Shown here: positions 44,254 to 54,223 of the stretch, one piece after another
Layout: each line of letters begins with the position of its first letter
How positions within the stretch are numbered: the stretch's first letter is position 1
NCBI RefSeq assembly: GCF_051781005.1
Contig: NZ_JBPWOA010000023.1
Location: 62,001-126,000 of the forward strand
Direction: 5' to 3'
Source of the DNA: Anabaena sp051781005
GTDB taxonomy: Bacteria; Cyanobacteriota; Cyanobacteriia; Cyanobacteriales; Nostocaceae
Length of the DNA stretch: 64,000 bases
Made by a program: the position numbers and the translations under genes
The notes under the pieces: generated by a model
The model's input: the letters and a program-made list of their open reading frames with translations, nothing else
The model's database searches: none
Told to the model about the DNA's origin: nothing

Positions 44254-44859
44254 TTAACTATTGTTTTTCGGTTCAGATTCTACAACCTCAAATTTTACTT
44301 TATTATATAAATCCTGTAAATAAATTTCAAAAGGTACAGTTACAAGAGATATATTTTCATCTTCTTCATCGTACTCGCACAAATTCCATCTTTTCTTTCC
44401 AGTTTTAGAAAATTGTTCTACATAAATGCGGTTTTGATCAATTAATAAATATTCTTGGAAACTGGGAATTGTTCTGTAAGCTGCAAATTTATCTTCTCTA
44501 TCGTCACCTTTGGTAGATTTAGATAAAACTTCAATAATTACCTGGGGATTTGTAATTGTATCTGTCCGATTATTGAAAAATTCTGGTTCATCTGCAATAA
44601 TCATCACATCTGGATAGGTGTATATGAGTCTTTGAGGTATCCACAACCGCATATCACTGTTAAAAACCTCATATTTCTCTTGTTGTCTAAATGCAAAATT
44701 CAGCGCAGCGTAAAAATTACCTGTAATGCGGTTATGATTTATTGATGCACCAGCCATTGGAATAATTTGTCCTTCAATATATTCACTTTTGTGGTCAGCA
44801 GTTGCTTCTAATTCCAGATATTTATCTGGGGTGTAATATTGCTTTTCTGTTATTTGCAT
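44254..44859 (-). CDS. Uma2-family putative endonuclease (DUF820)
   Basis: Protein of 201 residues. It opens EKQYYTPDKYLELEATADHK and SEYIEGQIIPMAGASINHNR. The PD-(D/E)XK-like core is TYPDVMIIADEPE followed by PQVIIEVLSKSTKGDDREDK, as in the Uma2 family, which is hugely expanded in cyanobacteria. Whether it cuts DNA is not known; many copies sit near mobile or accessory genes. It is 43 bases upstream of the GT22-like gene on the same strand, probably unrelated to it functionally. Confidence 0.88.
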   Translation of the reverse strand: MQITEKQYYTPDKYLELEATADHKSEYIEGQIIPMAGASINHNRITGNFYAALNFAFRQQEKYEVFNSDMRLWIPQRLIYTYPDVMIIADEPEFFNNRTDTITNPQVIIEVLSKSTKGDDREDKFAAYRTIPSFQEYLLIDQNRIYVEQFSKTGKKRWNLCEYDEEDENISLVTVPFEIYLQDLYNKVKFEVVESEPKNNS

Positions 44860-45032
44860 ATTTTTGATTAGAAAGCTATGTATGTTAATTTAACATATAA
44901 GTGAAAATTATTATTTAAAGGGGTTACATCTTAAGTTTCTCATATTTATAGACTATTACATTTAGTGATGTAGCCAAAATAGGGTATAATTACATAAATT
45001 TGTAAATATTATCATAACCGCATTCAAAAATA

Positions 45033-46457
45033 GTGAAAATTGAAAACAAATTAATTAAACACATTCCTATTGCTTGGATGATTGGTATAAGTGCTTTAGT
45101 TTTATTTTCTGCTAGTAGTTTACGGCATTTCATGTTTCAATCAACGGCTCTTGATTTAGCCGTGTTTGATCAATGGGTTTACTTAGTAAGTCAAAATTTA
45201 CCACCTATTTCATCTTTCTTTGGCTTTCATATTGTAGGTGATCACGCAGCTTTCATTCTCTATTTCATCGCCCTACTATACAAAATTTATCCTGACATAC
45301 ATTGGTTATTTGCAGTTCAAGCAATTGCACTAGCATTAGGAGCTTTGCCGATATATTTATTAAGCTTGAAAATAGGTTTATCTATTGCTTATGCCAGAGC
45401 AATTGCTATTTCTTACTTACTGTATCCTGCTTTATTTAATATAAATTTATATACTGATTTTCGCCCTGAAGCTATTGCAGTTCCTTCATTATTATGGGCA
45501 ATGTCGGCAGGAATTTCAAGCAAAACTTCTCAATTGATTTTAGCTGTCGCTTTAGCTTTAATGTGCAAAGATACTTTAAGTTTAACAGTCATCGCTTTAG
45601 GATTATGGTTTTGGTTTATTCAGAAGCAACGTGATTATGGAATAGGGTGTATGGTAGCTGGCGCTGTTTGGTACTTGCTAACAATAGGTTATCTTGTTCC
45701 TATGCTGAGAGGTGGCCAAGCTGGTGGAGTTGTATTTTTCAATTCTCTGGGTCATTCTCCTTCAGAAATCATACTAAATATTTTTACTAATCCTAGTTTA
45801 ATTATCAATAAATTTTTTTTACCAGATACATTATTTTATTATTTCCTGCTTGTATTACCAGTAATATTAGGTTTGCACTGGCGGCAAGTAATGATGATAG
45901 TTCCAGCGTTACCAATGCTGTTACTGAATATTATTTCTGATTATTCTGCACAGCGAGACTTAATTCATCATTACTCTTTACCAATTTTTCCGTTTATCAT
46001 TGTTTGGCTACTTTATTCAATCCGGCAATATCAGAACGAACAAAAAAGACGTTGGCTTAAACCAAGTGTTTTAATGATTTGGGCTATAGCTTCATTTTTG
46101 GTATTGGGTAAGTATGATTTTTTCGTAACCCGGTATTTAACCAATCTTCCTAATTTTCACTCTCTACAAACAGCAGTAAGTTTAGTTAAAACGCAAGGAA
46201 GTCTTTTAACAACACCAAAAATAGCTCCTCATTTGAGCCATCGTCCAATTATTAAACTAACTGACAAACTAAGCAACATAAATTGGGAAAGTTCACAAAA
46301 CAAGAGTATATATTTTGAATATGTACTTCTTTATTTAATGGATATAAACACAAAAAATAGTCCTGAATTAACTAACTTAGTCAACCAATTTATAAACAAC
46401 CCAGAATTTAAATTGGAATATCACAACAAGGATGTTTATTTATTTACCAAAAATTAA
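45033..46457 (+). CDS. DUF2079 polytopic membrane protein
   Basis: Protein of 474 residues with about ten membrane segments, starting with GTG at 45033. Motifs of the DUF2079 family are SSLRHFMFQSTALDLAVFDQ, followed by the loop SQNLPPISSFFGFHIVGDHA and later DFRPEAIAVPSLLWAMS and ALALMCKDTLSL. The family is a GT-C-like membrane glycosyltransferase relative with an acidic residue in the first loop (DLAVFDQ), though activity has not been shown to my knowledge. It lies alone on the plus strand within the glycosyltransferase locus. Confidence 0.85.
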   Translation: MKIENKLIKHIPIAWMIGISALVLFSASSLRHFMFQSTALDLAVFDQWVYLVSQNLPPISSFFGFHIVGDHAAFILYFIALLYKIYPDIHWLFAVQAIALALGALPIYLLSLKIGLSIAYARAIAISYLLYPALFNINLYTDFRPEAIAVPSLLWAMSAGISSKTSQLILAVALALMCKDTLSLTVIALGLWFWFIQKQRDYGIGCMVAGAVWYLLTIGYLVPMLRGGQAGGVVFFNSLGHSPSEIILNIFTNPSLIINKFFLPDTLFYYFLLVLPVILGLHWRQVMMIVPALPMLLLNIISDYSAQRDLIHHYSLPIFPFIIVWLLYSIRQYQNEQKRRWLKPSVLMIWAIASFLVLGKYDFFVTRYLTNLPNFHSLQTAVSLVKTQGSLLTTPKIAPHLSHRPIIKLTDKLSNINWESSQNKSIYFEYVLLYLMDINTKNSPELTNLVNQFINNPEFKLEYHNKDVYLFTKN

Positions 46458-46559
46458 CAACTTCAAATACTAAATTTTCAATTTTTTTAATAAAAATATG
46501 ATAAAAAATTGACGTATTTTTATGTTATTTACGCATGATAATTTATCATTCATGAACCC

Positions 46560-48110
46560 CTACAGACTTCCATTGTCAATCAGTGAAATCAATATAAAGC
46601 CATTAGCTTTACCTATAATTTTACTCTGATTTAAATTCATTTTCTCTAAAGTCTCATTATCCATCAACAAATAAAATTTATTAGCCCACATCTCCTGTAA
46701 CACTGAAACGGGAGCAGAAATAACCTTACAGTCACAATAAAAATCTAAACTAGGACGACTATAAGCAAAAGAAGTATAAATAGTTGTTCCCACTGGAATA
46801 TTCTGACGAATTAATGCAGCTACTGGTTTAACTGGGAACGCTTCGTTTAACTCCCAAATCCATGAATGGGAACTCATTAAGAGCAATAAAACTAAATACA
46901 TTCCCGAAAATAAAACCGGGATAAAATTACGATTTTGCTTAATAACTAACCATGCAGCAATTCCCATACTGATTGCTAAAATAATACTCATAATAATTAA
47001 TGTCGGTTGTGGGTCAGCAAAAATAAAATAAACACAACCTCCCAAACCAGCAACAGTTAGAAAAGTAAAAAATCCTCCTAGAAATTTGACATTAAACTTC
47101 CCTTCCTGCCAAATTTCGCTCAAATTAATACCAATGGCTAAAGCTAAAAATGGATATATAGGCATTACATACCAGGGCAGTTTTGTACTCATGACTGAAA
47201 TCGTCCCAAAGTAAATCACTGTGCTAATAATAATCAAGCAACCCCAAGCCGTATAGCGTTTTTTCCAAGCTAAATATAACCCACCCGGCAAAAACAACAC
47301 CCAGGGAAAACCATATTTAAGTATTTCTATTAAATAGAACCAAACAGTCCCACTATGACCTTCTACAGATTCCACTAGTCGCGCGAAAGTTTGTGATTGA
47401 AAATTTATTTGTAAAAAATTCTCACCATAATGTCGCCATTGGGCAATATACCAAGCAATAGGTAAAGCATTACCAAATAAGATTCCTATCCATAAATATA
47501 AACTCTTCAATAAATAAAACTGTTTATTTGCAAGGATAAATAAACCTGCAATTCCCCCCAATAGCAAAACTATCATGCCTTTGGTAAGAGTAATTAATCC
47601 TAAACTTAAGCCAATTCCTAAAGCATAAATTCGCTGCTGGCGTGATTTTAAAATACAAAATAATAACAATAAAAAAAATGTTACAATCGCACCGTCCAAC
47701 ATTGCTAATCTGCCATGACGCACTACAGGTAACATGGTCATATAAACTAAAGCAGTAAATAATGCTGGTAAACTTTGGTTAAAAACTAAATTTCCTACTG
47801 AGTAAAGTAAAGGCACACCCAACGCAGTTAATACCGCACTTGGTAAGCGAGTTGTCCATTCATTTACACCTCCTAAAGAATAAGAAACAGCAATTAACCA
47901 GTGTATTAAAGGCGGTTTATTATGATATGGTTCACCTCCTAAAGTTGGATAAAGCCAAACCATTTTATCCGCTGGGTTACGCCAAATTTCACGGGCAACT
48001 TGGGCTATAGTACCTTCATCCCAATCTCTTAAAGGTGAGTTTCCTAAAAATATTAGCCACAGGCATAAAGATGTAAATAATAAACCTAACAACCAGCGGT
48101 TATTCCTCAT
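46560..48110 (-). CDS. GT39/ArnT-like membrane glycosyltransferase
   Basis: GT-C protein of 516 residues with about eleven membrane segments. The first loop NSPLRDWDEGTIAQVAREIW holds the catalytic D-E, followed by LGGEPYHNKPPLIHWLIAVS, the K-P-P-L-x-x-W motif of the ArnT/PMT_2 family. These enzymes move a sugar from a polyprenyl-phosphate donor to lipid or protein on the outer side of the membrane. It is the second gene of a two-gene unit: the upstream gene ends at 48113, two bases before this start at 48110. Confidence 0.85.
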   Translation of the reverse strand: MRNNRWLLGLLFTSLCLWLIFLGNSPLRDWDEGTIAQVAREIWRNPADKMVWLYPTLGGEPYHNKPPLIHWLIAVSYSLGGVNEWTTRLPSAVLTALGVPLLYSVGNLVFNQSLPALFTALVYMTMLPVVRHGRLAMLDGAIVTFFLLLLFCILKSRQQRIYALGIGLSLGLITLTKGMIVLLLGGIAGLFILANKQFYLLKSLYLWIGILFGNALPIAWYIAQWRHYGENFLQINFQSQTFARLVESVEGHSGTVWFYLIEILKYGFPWVLFLPGGLYLAWKKRYTAWGCLIIISTVIYFGTISVMSTKLPWYVMPIYPFLALAIGINLSEIWQEGKFNVKFLGGFFTFLTVAGLGGCVYFIFADPQPTLIIMSIILAISMGIAAWLVIKQNRNFIPVLFSGMYLVLLLLMSSHSWIWELNEAFPVKPVAALIRQNIPVGTTIYTSFAYSRPSLDFYCDCKVISAPVSVLQEMWANKFYLLMDNETLEKMNLNQSKIIGKANGFILISLIDNGSL

Positions 48111-48112
48111 AT

Positions 48113-50551
48113 TTAAAAATTGATTAATGGTAAAAATTTCATGATATTAGTGACGGTTTTTAATGTTTTTAATTCAGGTATATCTGGTTTAATTTTTTCC
48201 GCTATAGCTAATGGTTTTTCAGCTAATCTTGGTTGAAAGCTATATAAATGAACAACTGCTAAATAAGTCCATATGTAAGGATTTTGAGCATCATATTTAG
48301 TTAATTCTGTTAAATTCTGGATTAATTCTGGTGCTTTACGCTGTAAAAGTTGTGATAAAGCTAGAGTGTAACGCCAATTAAGATTATTTGGTTGATTTTG
48401 CAGGTAATAATTAGCTATAAATTCAGTTTGTTTTAAATAATCGTGGGTGGGATCATATTGATTAAAATTATCTATCTGTTTAAATATATTTTCTAATTTA
48501 CCATTTTGTAATTCTGGTGCTAATTGTGAGAGGCGAGAAACTAAATCTAAAGGTGGAGATTTTTCGATGTTTCCTTTATCTATCACCGTTACCGTTACAT
48601 CTTGAATATTTAAAGGAGTGATTTGGCTATTTCTTCTATCTAAATAGAAAGCAGAAAGTTGATATTTGCCTACAGGTAGTGTTTCGGGTATAAATGTAGA
48701 TAAATTCTCAATTACTCGAAAATTTCCTTGGGGATGACATTTCAAACCACAGTATAAATGTCCTAAACCGATGGCATGATCATGATACCATGACCCTTGC
48801 AGATTTTGCCATTTTAAAAGTAACAAACCATTTTGTAATTTATCCCATTTACCTGTAATTTGATAAGTGACAGGGTTATTTTTTTCTTTAATAAATTGAT
48901 CGGAAATTTTAACTTGTTCTAGAGTAACTGGTTCAGGAATAGAATTTAACTTTTCAATGACTACAACCGGATTTTTACGATGATATAATCGTAATTTATC
49001 GTTATTTGGTAATTCCCAATCAGCCTGTAATTTTAAATCAGGAGAAGATTCGACTAAAGATGTTAATTTGCGTTTAACTTCTCCTTTTTCATCTGCCGGA
49101 TATGGTTCATTTTCTCTGGTAATATACCAAGAAAAATACTGTAAATCTTGGTTGACATCAGCTAATTTGGTAGTTAATTTTCTCCCATGTACACGAAAGT
49201 CTGCCAATTTACCAAAATAATCTAAGGTAAACTCGTTTATTTGCGATGATGAAACCGGAATTATTCCTAAAGTTGAGCGTAAATAAGGAGTTGTTTGGTT
49301 AATTTCATTTATCAGTTGAGAAAGGGGATATTTTTTAGCATCATCATTGGGTAAATGCTTTCCTCCCCATACTTGTATTAGGGGTAAAGGAAACAAGTTA
49401 TTCAGTAAAAATATGACACTGAATCCTAAAGTTACTAACCTCAATTTATCAAACCTGCTATTTTCTATCAGATGGAAAAAGTGAGCTAAAATTAAACTAA
49501 TAACAGGAAAACAAGGGAGAATAAATCTAATATCTTTATTTGTACCCAGGGAACAAAGTATATAACTGCTGACTAGGAAAATTAATAACCAATTTAAACC
49601 AGAATTTCCTAAACTATTTTTAATCGCATTTTGAGAAAATTTACTTTTAATCAGATAAACTAATAAAATCCCTAGACTCACACACAATATTGGTAAACCG
49701 ACAGTTTCGGGTACAAGTTGGGGATAAAATAACCATCCAGCAAGAGTGTTAGCAGCAGGATCACCTTCCCTTCTTCCCACACTGTTAGCGTGTAAAGCAG
49801 AAGTGATAATTGTTAACCAATTTACACTATACCAATAACTACAAATTAACCAAGCAAAAATTAGAGATAAAGCTGATTGAAATAGTTTAATAAACTTGCG
49901 ATTTTTAATGAAGATAATTAATGTCCATATACCAGGGATGAAGATAAAAAGAAATCCTGTGGGTTTTGCTAACATGATTAACCCTATGCCTAATCCCAAG
50001 CTAATAGTTAGTAACCATGAGATAAAACCAGTATAACTATCTTTCCAAATGGTTAAAATGGTAAATGTGAAGATGACAACTGCTGTTAAACCATAATCTA
50101 ATAAGTAATCTGTTCTCACAATTCCCAAAATCGGAAACAGCACACAAAAGATGCTGGCTGTGATTCCAATTTTGTGATTGTTAAATAAATATTTCCCTAG
50201 ATGATATACTGACAGCATAATTATAGCTGTATATAATAAGTTCACTAAACTAGATTGGTCGTATCCCTTGCCAAAGAGAAACAAAAAGGGTACTGTGCAA
50301 ATATATACAAATGGAGCGCGATAACTAGGAGTTAATTTCCATAGCGATAACCACCAATCACCTGAGAAAAGATTAAAATTTTCAAAAAGACGATAATGAC
50401 TTAATGCTCCTGTTAAATGTGCGCTTTGATCGTGGGCAGGAATAGAATCATCTAAGAAAAACCAATATCTATCTATAACTAATGCTAACAACCAAATGAT
50501 GAATAGGATTAAATAATATTTTTTTAATTTAGAGTCATGGAAATAATTCAT
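48113..50551 (-). CDS. Large GT39-like membrane protein with soluble C-terminal domains
   Basis: Protein of 812 residues. The first loop FLDDSIPAHDQSAHLTGALS has the D-x-x-x-H arrangement of GT-C proteins. About ten membrane segments follow to residue 400. A long soluble part then comprises a beta-rich domain (about 520-660, e.g. YQITGKWDKLQNGLLLLKWQ, HDHAIGLGHLYCGLKCHPQG) and a TPR-like helical end (NWRYTLALSQLLQRKAPELI, NPYIWTYLAVVHLYSFQPRL). It is translationally linked to the ArnT-like gene. The mixture of a GT-C membrane part and TPR suggests a glycosyltransferase that docks a protein partner. The substrate is unknown. Confidence 0.72.
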   Translation of the reverse strand: MNYFHDSKLKKYYLILFIIWLLALVIDRYWFFLDDSIPAHDQSAHLTGALSHYRLFENFNLFSGDWWLSLWKLTPSYRAPFVYICTVPFLFLFGKGYDQSSLVNLLYTAIIMLSVYHLGKYLFNNHKIGITASIFCVLFPILGIVRTDYLLDYGLTAVVIFTFTILTIWKDSYTGFISWLLTISLGLGIGLIMLAKPTGFLFIFIPGIWTLIIFIKNRKFIKLFQSALSLIFAWLICSYWYSVNWLTIITSALHANSVGRREGDPAANTLAGWLFYPQLVPETVGLPILCVSLGILLVYLIKSKFSQNAIKNSLGNSGLNWLLIFLVSSYILCSLGTNKDIRFILPCFPVISLILAHFFHLIENSRFDKLRLVTLGFSVIFLLNNLFPLPLIQVWGGKHLPNDDAKKYPLSQLINEINQTTPYLRSTLGIIPVSSSQINEFTLDYFGKLADFRVHGRKLTTKLADVNQDLQYFSWYITRENEPYPADEKGEVKRKLTSLVESSPDLKLQADWELPNNDKLRLYHRKNPVVVIEKLNSIPEPVTLEQVKISDQFIKEKNNPVTYQITGKWDKLQNGLLLLKWQNLQGSWYHDHAIGLGHLYCGLKCHPQGNFRVIENLSTFIPETLPVGKYQLSAFYLDRRNSQITPLNIQDVTVTVIDKGNIEKSPPLDLVSRLSQLAPELQNGKLENIFKQIDNFNQYDPTHDYLKQTEFIANYYLQNQPNNLNWRYTLALSQLLQRKAPELIQNLTELTKYDAQNPYIWTYLAVVHLYSFQPRLAEKPLAIAEKIKPDIPELKTLKTVTNIMKFLPLINF

Positions 50552-50637
50552 ATTTATAAAAACGATAAATTTGCCGAATTTGAATTATTTGCTGAAAATA
50601 ATTTCTGCTTCAATATAGTTGAATGGAATAGAATCAA

Positions 50638-50656
50638 GGGCGGGGAAACCCCGCCC
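50638..50656. repeat. GGGCGGGG palindrome, copy 2
   Basis: GGGCGGGG-AAA-CCCCGCCC lies in the divergent space between the large GT39-like gene and the GT2 gene. It belongs to the same family as copies at 28226, 54199 and 57533. Confidence 0.8.
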
Positions 50657-50778
50657 CTACAGCATTTGTGATTTAACACTGTATCTCACTGAGCTAAAAA
50701 CCGATATAACGAAGTGTTTACTTGATATCTTTGTTGTGAATTCGAGATTAACAAGTTTATACCAAATAATCAATAACT

Positions 50779-51723
50779 GTGAATCAACCTGTCTATTCTT
50801 TAATTATCCCCATTTACAACGAAGAAGAAAATATCACAGAAATGTATAACCGTCTAATTAATGTCATGGCACAGTTAGATGATGAAGCTGAACTGATTTT
50901 AATTGATGACGGTAGCCGCGATCGCTCTTTGAGTATGATCCGCGAACTTCACCACCATAATAGTCGAGTGCGTTACCTGAGTCTAGCTAGGAATTTTGGT
51001 CATCAAATTGCCGTCACAGCAGGCTTAAACTTTGTCCAGGGTAAAAGCATCATTGTCATGGATGCTGACTTGCAAGATCCACCAGAGTTAATCGTCACGA
51101 TGATTGATAAATGGCATGAAGGATACCAAGTAGTTTATGCCCAGCGCATATCACGTCAAAAAGAAAGCTGGCTAAAACGCTTAATGGCGTATCTTTTTTA
51201 TCGCATTCTCAAGCGCTTGGCTAAAGTTGACATCCCTGTAGATACAGGCGACTTTTGTTTAATGGATAGACAGGTAGTAGATATCCTCAATGCGATGCCA
51301 GAACGTAACCGCTATATTCGTGGCTTACGCGCTTGGGTAGGTTTCCGACAAACATCCGTACTTTTTGAAAGAAGTCCTCGTTATGCTGGAGATGTAAAAT
51401 ATACTTTTGGTAAGTCTTTATCCTTGGCAGTTGATGGTATTATCTCATTTTCCATAGTTCCCCTGAGACTTGCTACTTATTTAGGGCTTTTATCTGCTGC
51501 TATTGCGTTAATTATGATATTTCTCGTGCTTTATTGGCGGATATTTGCACCAGTATCTCCCTTGATAGGCTACACATTAATTACAATTGCCATGTTTTTC
51601 TTAGGGTCAGTTCAGTTAATTTGTATTGGCATTTTAGGTGAATATATTGGTCGAATTTATGAAGAAGTTAAAGGTCGTCCTCTTTATACACTGAAAGAAA
51701 CCGGAGGTTTTACAAAAACTTGA
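50779..51723 (+). CDS. GT2 polyprenyl-phosphate glycosyltransferase (GtrB/ArnC-like)
   Basis: Protein of 314 residues, GTG start at 50779. The GT-A domain opens SLIIPIYNEEENITEMYNRL with LILIDDGSRDRSLSM and SLARNFGHQIAVTAGLNF. The metal-binding motif is in VMDADLQDPPELIVTMIDKW. DTGDFCLMDRQVVDILNAMP and RGLRAWVGFRQ are typical of the DPM1/GtrB/ArnC group. Two C-terminal membrane helices (LATYLGLLSAAIALIMIFLV, LITIAMFFLGSVQLICIGIL) anchor it. It makes a polyprenyl-phosphate sugar on the cytoplasmic face, the donor used by GT-C enzymes such as those upstream. With the EmrE-like gene at 52012 it forms a donor-supply pair. Confidence 0.88.
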   Translation: MNQPVYSLIIPIYNEEENITEMYNRLINVMAQLDDEAELILIDDGSRDRSLSMIRELHHHNSRVRYLSLARNFGHQIAVTAGLNFVQGKSIIVMDADLQDPPELIVTMIDKWHEGYQVVYAQRISRQKESWLKRLMAYLFYRILKRLAKVDIPVDTGDFCLMDRQVVDILNAMPERNRYIRGLRAWVGFRQTSVLFERSPRYAGDVKYTFGKSLSLAVDGIISFSIVPLRLATYLGLLSAAIALIMIFLVLYWRIFAPVSPLIGYTLITIAMFFLGSVQLICIGILGEYIGRIYEEVKGRPLYTLKETGGFTKT

Positions 51724-51782
51724 TCTGCTTATACAGCACTTCCCGATATTCTGAGGTACAAGAACCCCAACCCCCTCCTCCT

Positions 51783-51900
51783 TTGGATGATGCCTCCGGC
51801 ACGCTACGCGGTAAGCGAAGCCATGCCCGAAGGGCTTTACACCAGTCGCCTACGGTGGGAAACCCGCCTAGCGCTGGTTCACCGCAAGCGATGAGGGGGC
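51783..51900. repeat. Small dispersed repeat cluster, not coding
   Basis: The sequence between the GT2 and EmrE-like genes contains several GC-rich dispersed-repeat words (ATGATGCCTCCGGCACGC, GTAAGCGAAGCCATGCCC, GCACC/GGTGC-like pieces). The small reading frames on both strands here have no protein-like character. It is probably a composite of small mobile repeats. Confidence 0.5.
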
Positions 51901-52011
51901 TAAGATGTGTCTCATATAATTTGAAACCGCTGTAGATTCGGACTTCTCTCAGCAATCACTGATCTTGTTGTTTATCTAAAAAATTAGAATTAAGAGATTT
52001 AGGTAAAATTT

Positions 52012-52380
52012 GTGTCTTTACAAGAATTTAGTTTATTACTAGTATCAGTTATCATCAGCGTTGCTGGGCAATTTTTCTTAAAAATGGGAGCAATCAAATT
52101 AGGTAAAGTTCAGCTTGGGAACATTTTTAGTCTTATTGTCAACATGATCACCATACCAGAACTTTTATTAGGACTAGCCTGTTATGGTATTGGTGCGATC
52201 GCCTACATTTTACTACTAACAAGAGTAAATCTTAGTGTTGCTGCTCCTGCGGTATCAGTTGGTTATATATTTTCGGTATTACTGGGTTACTTTATTTTAA
52301 AAGAACCTATACCTTTCATCCGTCTTGTGGGATTAAGTTTCATAGTCACAGGAGTAATATTAGTAGTGTGGAGAAAATAA
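52012..52380 (+). CDS. EmrE/ArnE-like small multidrug-resistance-fold transporter
   Basis: A 122-residue protein with four membrane helices, GTG start at 52012. FSLLLVSVIISVAGQFFLKM is the SMR-type first helix; helix 4 region AVSVGYIFSVLLGYFILKEP is followed by GLSFIVTGVILVVWRK. Relatives such as ArnE/ArnF flip undecaprenyl-phosphate sugars across the membrane. Its position after a GT2 gene and near ArnT-like genes supports a flippase for lipid-linked sugar; drug efflux is the alternative. It would work as a homodimer or with an unseen partner. Confidence 0.8.
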   Translation: MSLQEFSLLLVSVIISVAGQFFLKMGAIKLGKVQLGNIFSLIVNMITIPELLLGLACYGIGAIAYILLLTRVNLSVAAPAVSVGYIFSVLLGYFILKEPIPFIRLVGLSFIVTGVILVVWRK

Positions 52381-53266
52381 TACAGCGACTGTTACTAATA
52401 AAATCCTCTTAGTGCATAGGCTTTTCCATTCTTGGGAATATCCAGAATCTTAACTTATCGAAAAAGTTGGGGATTTACATCCTGAAAGTTTTATGTTTCA
52501 TGATTTTTACCCACTGAGAAGTATTTTGACTGACACTCGGAATAATTCTTTCTTAATTTTTTATTAAGAAAATCCTTTTCTCTGCATTGTTGAAGAGTAT
52601 CTATGTTAACAACTAACTCAACCTCGATTATGGGAAACTAGCATCAGTTCTTTTTTGTTTATCTATTTCTTAGCTTCTCAAAACAACACAATGCCGTAAG
52701 AAATTGAATTTTTTCTTTCAATGGAAGGCAGGAACTTAAGCTGTAAAATATACATATGCAGTAATGTTACTGATGGTTTGTGCCGTTATTTAGTGGTGGA
52801 TAATTTATTTCTAAAGTCTGGATTATATGGAATAATTATTGATTCATGATCCGACGATGTTGACAAAATTACAAAATTCACAGATTCCTTACACAAGAGG
52901 GTAACTGAATGGTCAATGATAAGGTTTGAGGCAAGTATAATTTATTTTTTTAACTTCGGAATTTCTGTAACTTCGTAGCACAATCTTCATGTCTGTCAGT
53001 AATAACCTGATGATTAAGCATTCAGCTTGTAGCTTCAAGTTATCAGCAAGAGAAAAAATCATGGCAATTATGGGCATTCTCACTGTTAATTACTGGTTGT
53101 TTTAATGTAAGTCTCCCAGATCCAAAACGCCGAAAATCTGTTTTTAGCTGACTGCTAAGTGCTAATAGCTAAATGCTTACCTTGATTATCTAATATCTAG
53201 ACAAAATGTGTTATAACCTACCGTCAGAAGTATGACTGATGGTTCAACCTTTGAAGGAGCTATGCG
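52381..53266. other. Gene-free region upstream of the deacetylase
   Basis: I find no convincing gene in this 890-base AT-rich stretch. Near its right end are the Shine-Dalgarno GAAGGAG (53252-53258) and GTG start of the deacetylase gene. It may hold that gene's promoter; no palindrome or known RNA stands out. Confidence 0.4.
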
Positions 53267-54175
53267 GTGGAAAACAATAAGTCATTTTTTTGGACGCAGG
53301 GTATATTAATTGCGTTGGTTGGTTTAGCTGGTACGTTGGGTATTGGTTTTATGATGCTTGTTAAGCCTAATACATCTGAGGCTCAAAGTAGCCAAGATAC
53401 TAGTATTAATTATATCAATGCTAAAGTAGGAACTCAAGAGCGTATTGAAGAATTTAAGGAGACAATGCTCTCCAGTTGGCAGCAAGAAGCGCAAGCAAAA
53501 GGGATTACTACCGATGTACCATTACGGTTTCAAGGGGAAACTATTAAGGAAGTTAAGCTCTCTCCAGAGCAAAAAGTTATTGCCTTAACGTTTGATGATG
53601 GGCCTTGGCCTAATAGTACAACCCAAGTACTGGATATTCTGAAGAAGAATAAGATTAAAGGAACATTTTTTGTTGTTGGGCAAAATGTCAAGAATTATCC
53701 CGACTTAACCAAGCGGGTAGTTACCGATGGTCACACTATTGCTAATCATACCTGGCATCATTGGTATCACCACATGAACCCGCAGATGGCAGCCTATGAA
53801 GTTGCTAATACTACAGATATTATTTATAAAACTACAGGTGTAAAAACTAGTTTGTTTCGTCCACCTGGAGGCAATATGAAAAATGGGGTAGTAGCTTACG
53901 CTAGAAGCAATAAGTATGCAACTATTATGTGGTCTACAGATTCAATAGACTATTCTCGTCCTGGTGTACCAAGGTTGATTAACAATGTATTCAGGGGAGC
54001 AAAACCTGGTGGGATTGTGTTAATGCATGATGGTGGTGGCGATCGCACTCACACTGTCAAAGCTTTACCAGAAATTATCAGTAGATTCCGCAAGCAAGGT
54101 TATGACTTTGTTACCATTCCAGAACTTTTAGAAATGCAAGATAAAAATCTAGAGTTAATGGCTAAGAAGAAGTAA
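53267..54175 (+). CDS. Polysaccharide deacetylase (NodB domain), membrane-anchored
   Basis: Protein of 302 residues. The N-terminal segment WTQGILIALVGLAGTLGIGF is a signal anchor. The NodB domain has motif 1 ALTFDDGPWPNSTTQVLDIL (catalytic Asp and metal Asp), motif 2 TIANHTWHHWYHHM (metal His pair), motif 3 LFRPPGGN, motif 4 WSTDSIDY and motif 5 GIVLMHDGGGD. All metal ligands of a carbohydrate esterase family 4 enzyme are present, so it should remove acetyl groups from peptidoglycan or exopolysaccharide outside the cytoplasm. The GTG start is fixed by GAAGGAG 8 bases upstream. It is monocistronic and convergent with glsF. Confidence 0.93.
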   Translation: MENNKSFFWTQGILIALVGLAGTLGIGFMMLVKPNTSEAQSSQDTSINYINAKVGTQERIEEFKETMLSSWQQEAQAKGITTDVPLRFQGETIKEVKLSPEQKVIALTFDDGPWPNSTTQVLDILKKNKIKGTFFVVGQNVKNYPDLTKRVVTDGHTIANHTWHHWYHHMNPQMAAYEVANTTDIIYKTTGVKTSLFRPPGGNMKNGVVAYARSNKYATIMWSTDSIDYSRPGVPRLINNVFRGAKPGGIVLMHDGGGDRTHTVKALPEIISRFRKQGYDFVTIPELLEMQDKNLELMAKKK

Positions 54176-54198
54176 TTAGTAATTAGTAACCCATTGAA

Positions 54199-54217
54199 GG
54201 GCGGGATTTTCCCGCCC
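54199..54217. terminator. GGGCGGG palindrome (copy 3) between convergent genes
   Basis: GGGCGGG-ATTTT-CCCGCCC lies between the deacetylase stop (54175) and the glsF stop (54224), where a terminator is expected. It is also a member of the dispersed palindrome family seen at 28226, 50638 and 57533. Confidence 0.6.
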
Positions 54218-54223
54218 CTACGA

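Noticed and set aside
51710..51955. Open frames on both strands after the GT2 gene
   Set aside because: The sequence is composed of dispersed-repeat words and the frames have no conserved character.
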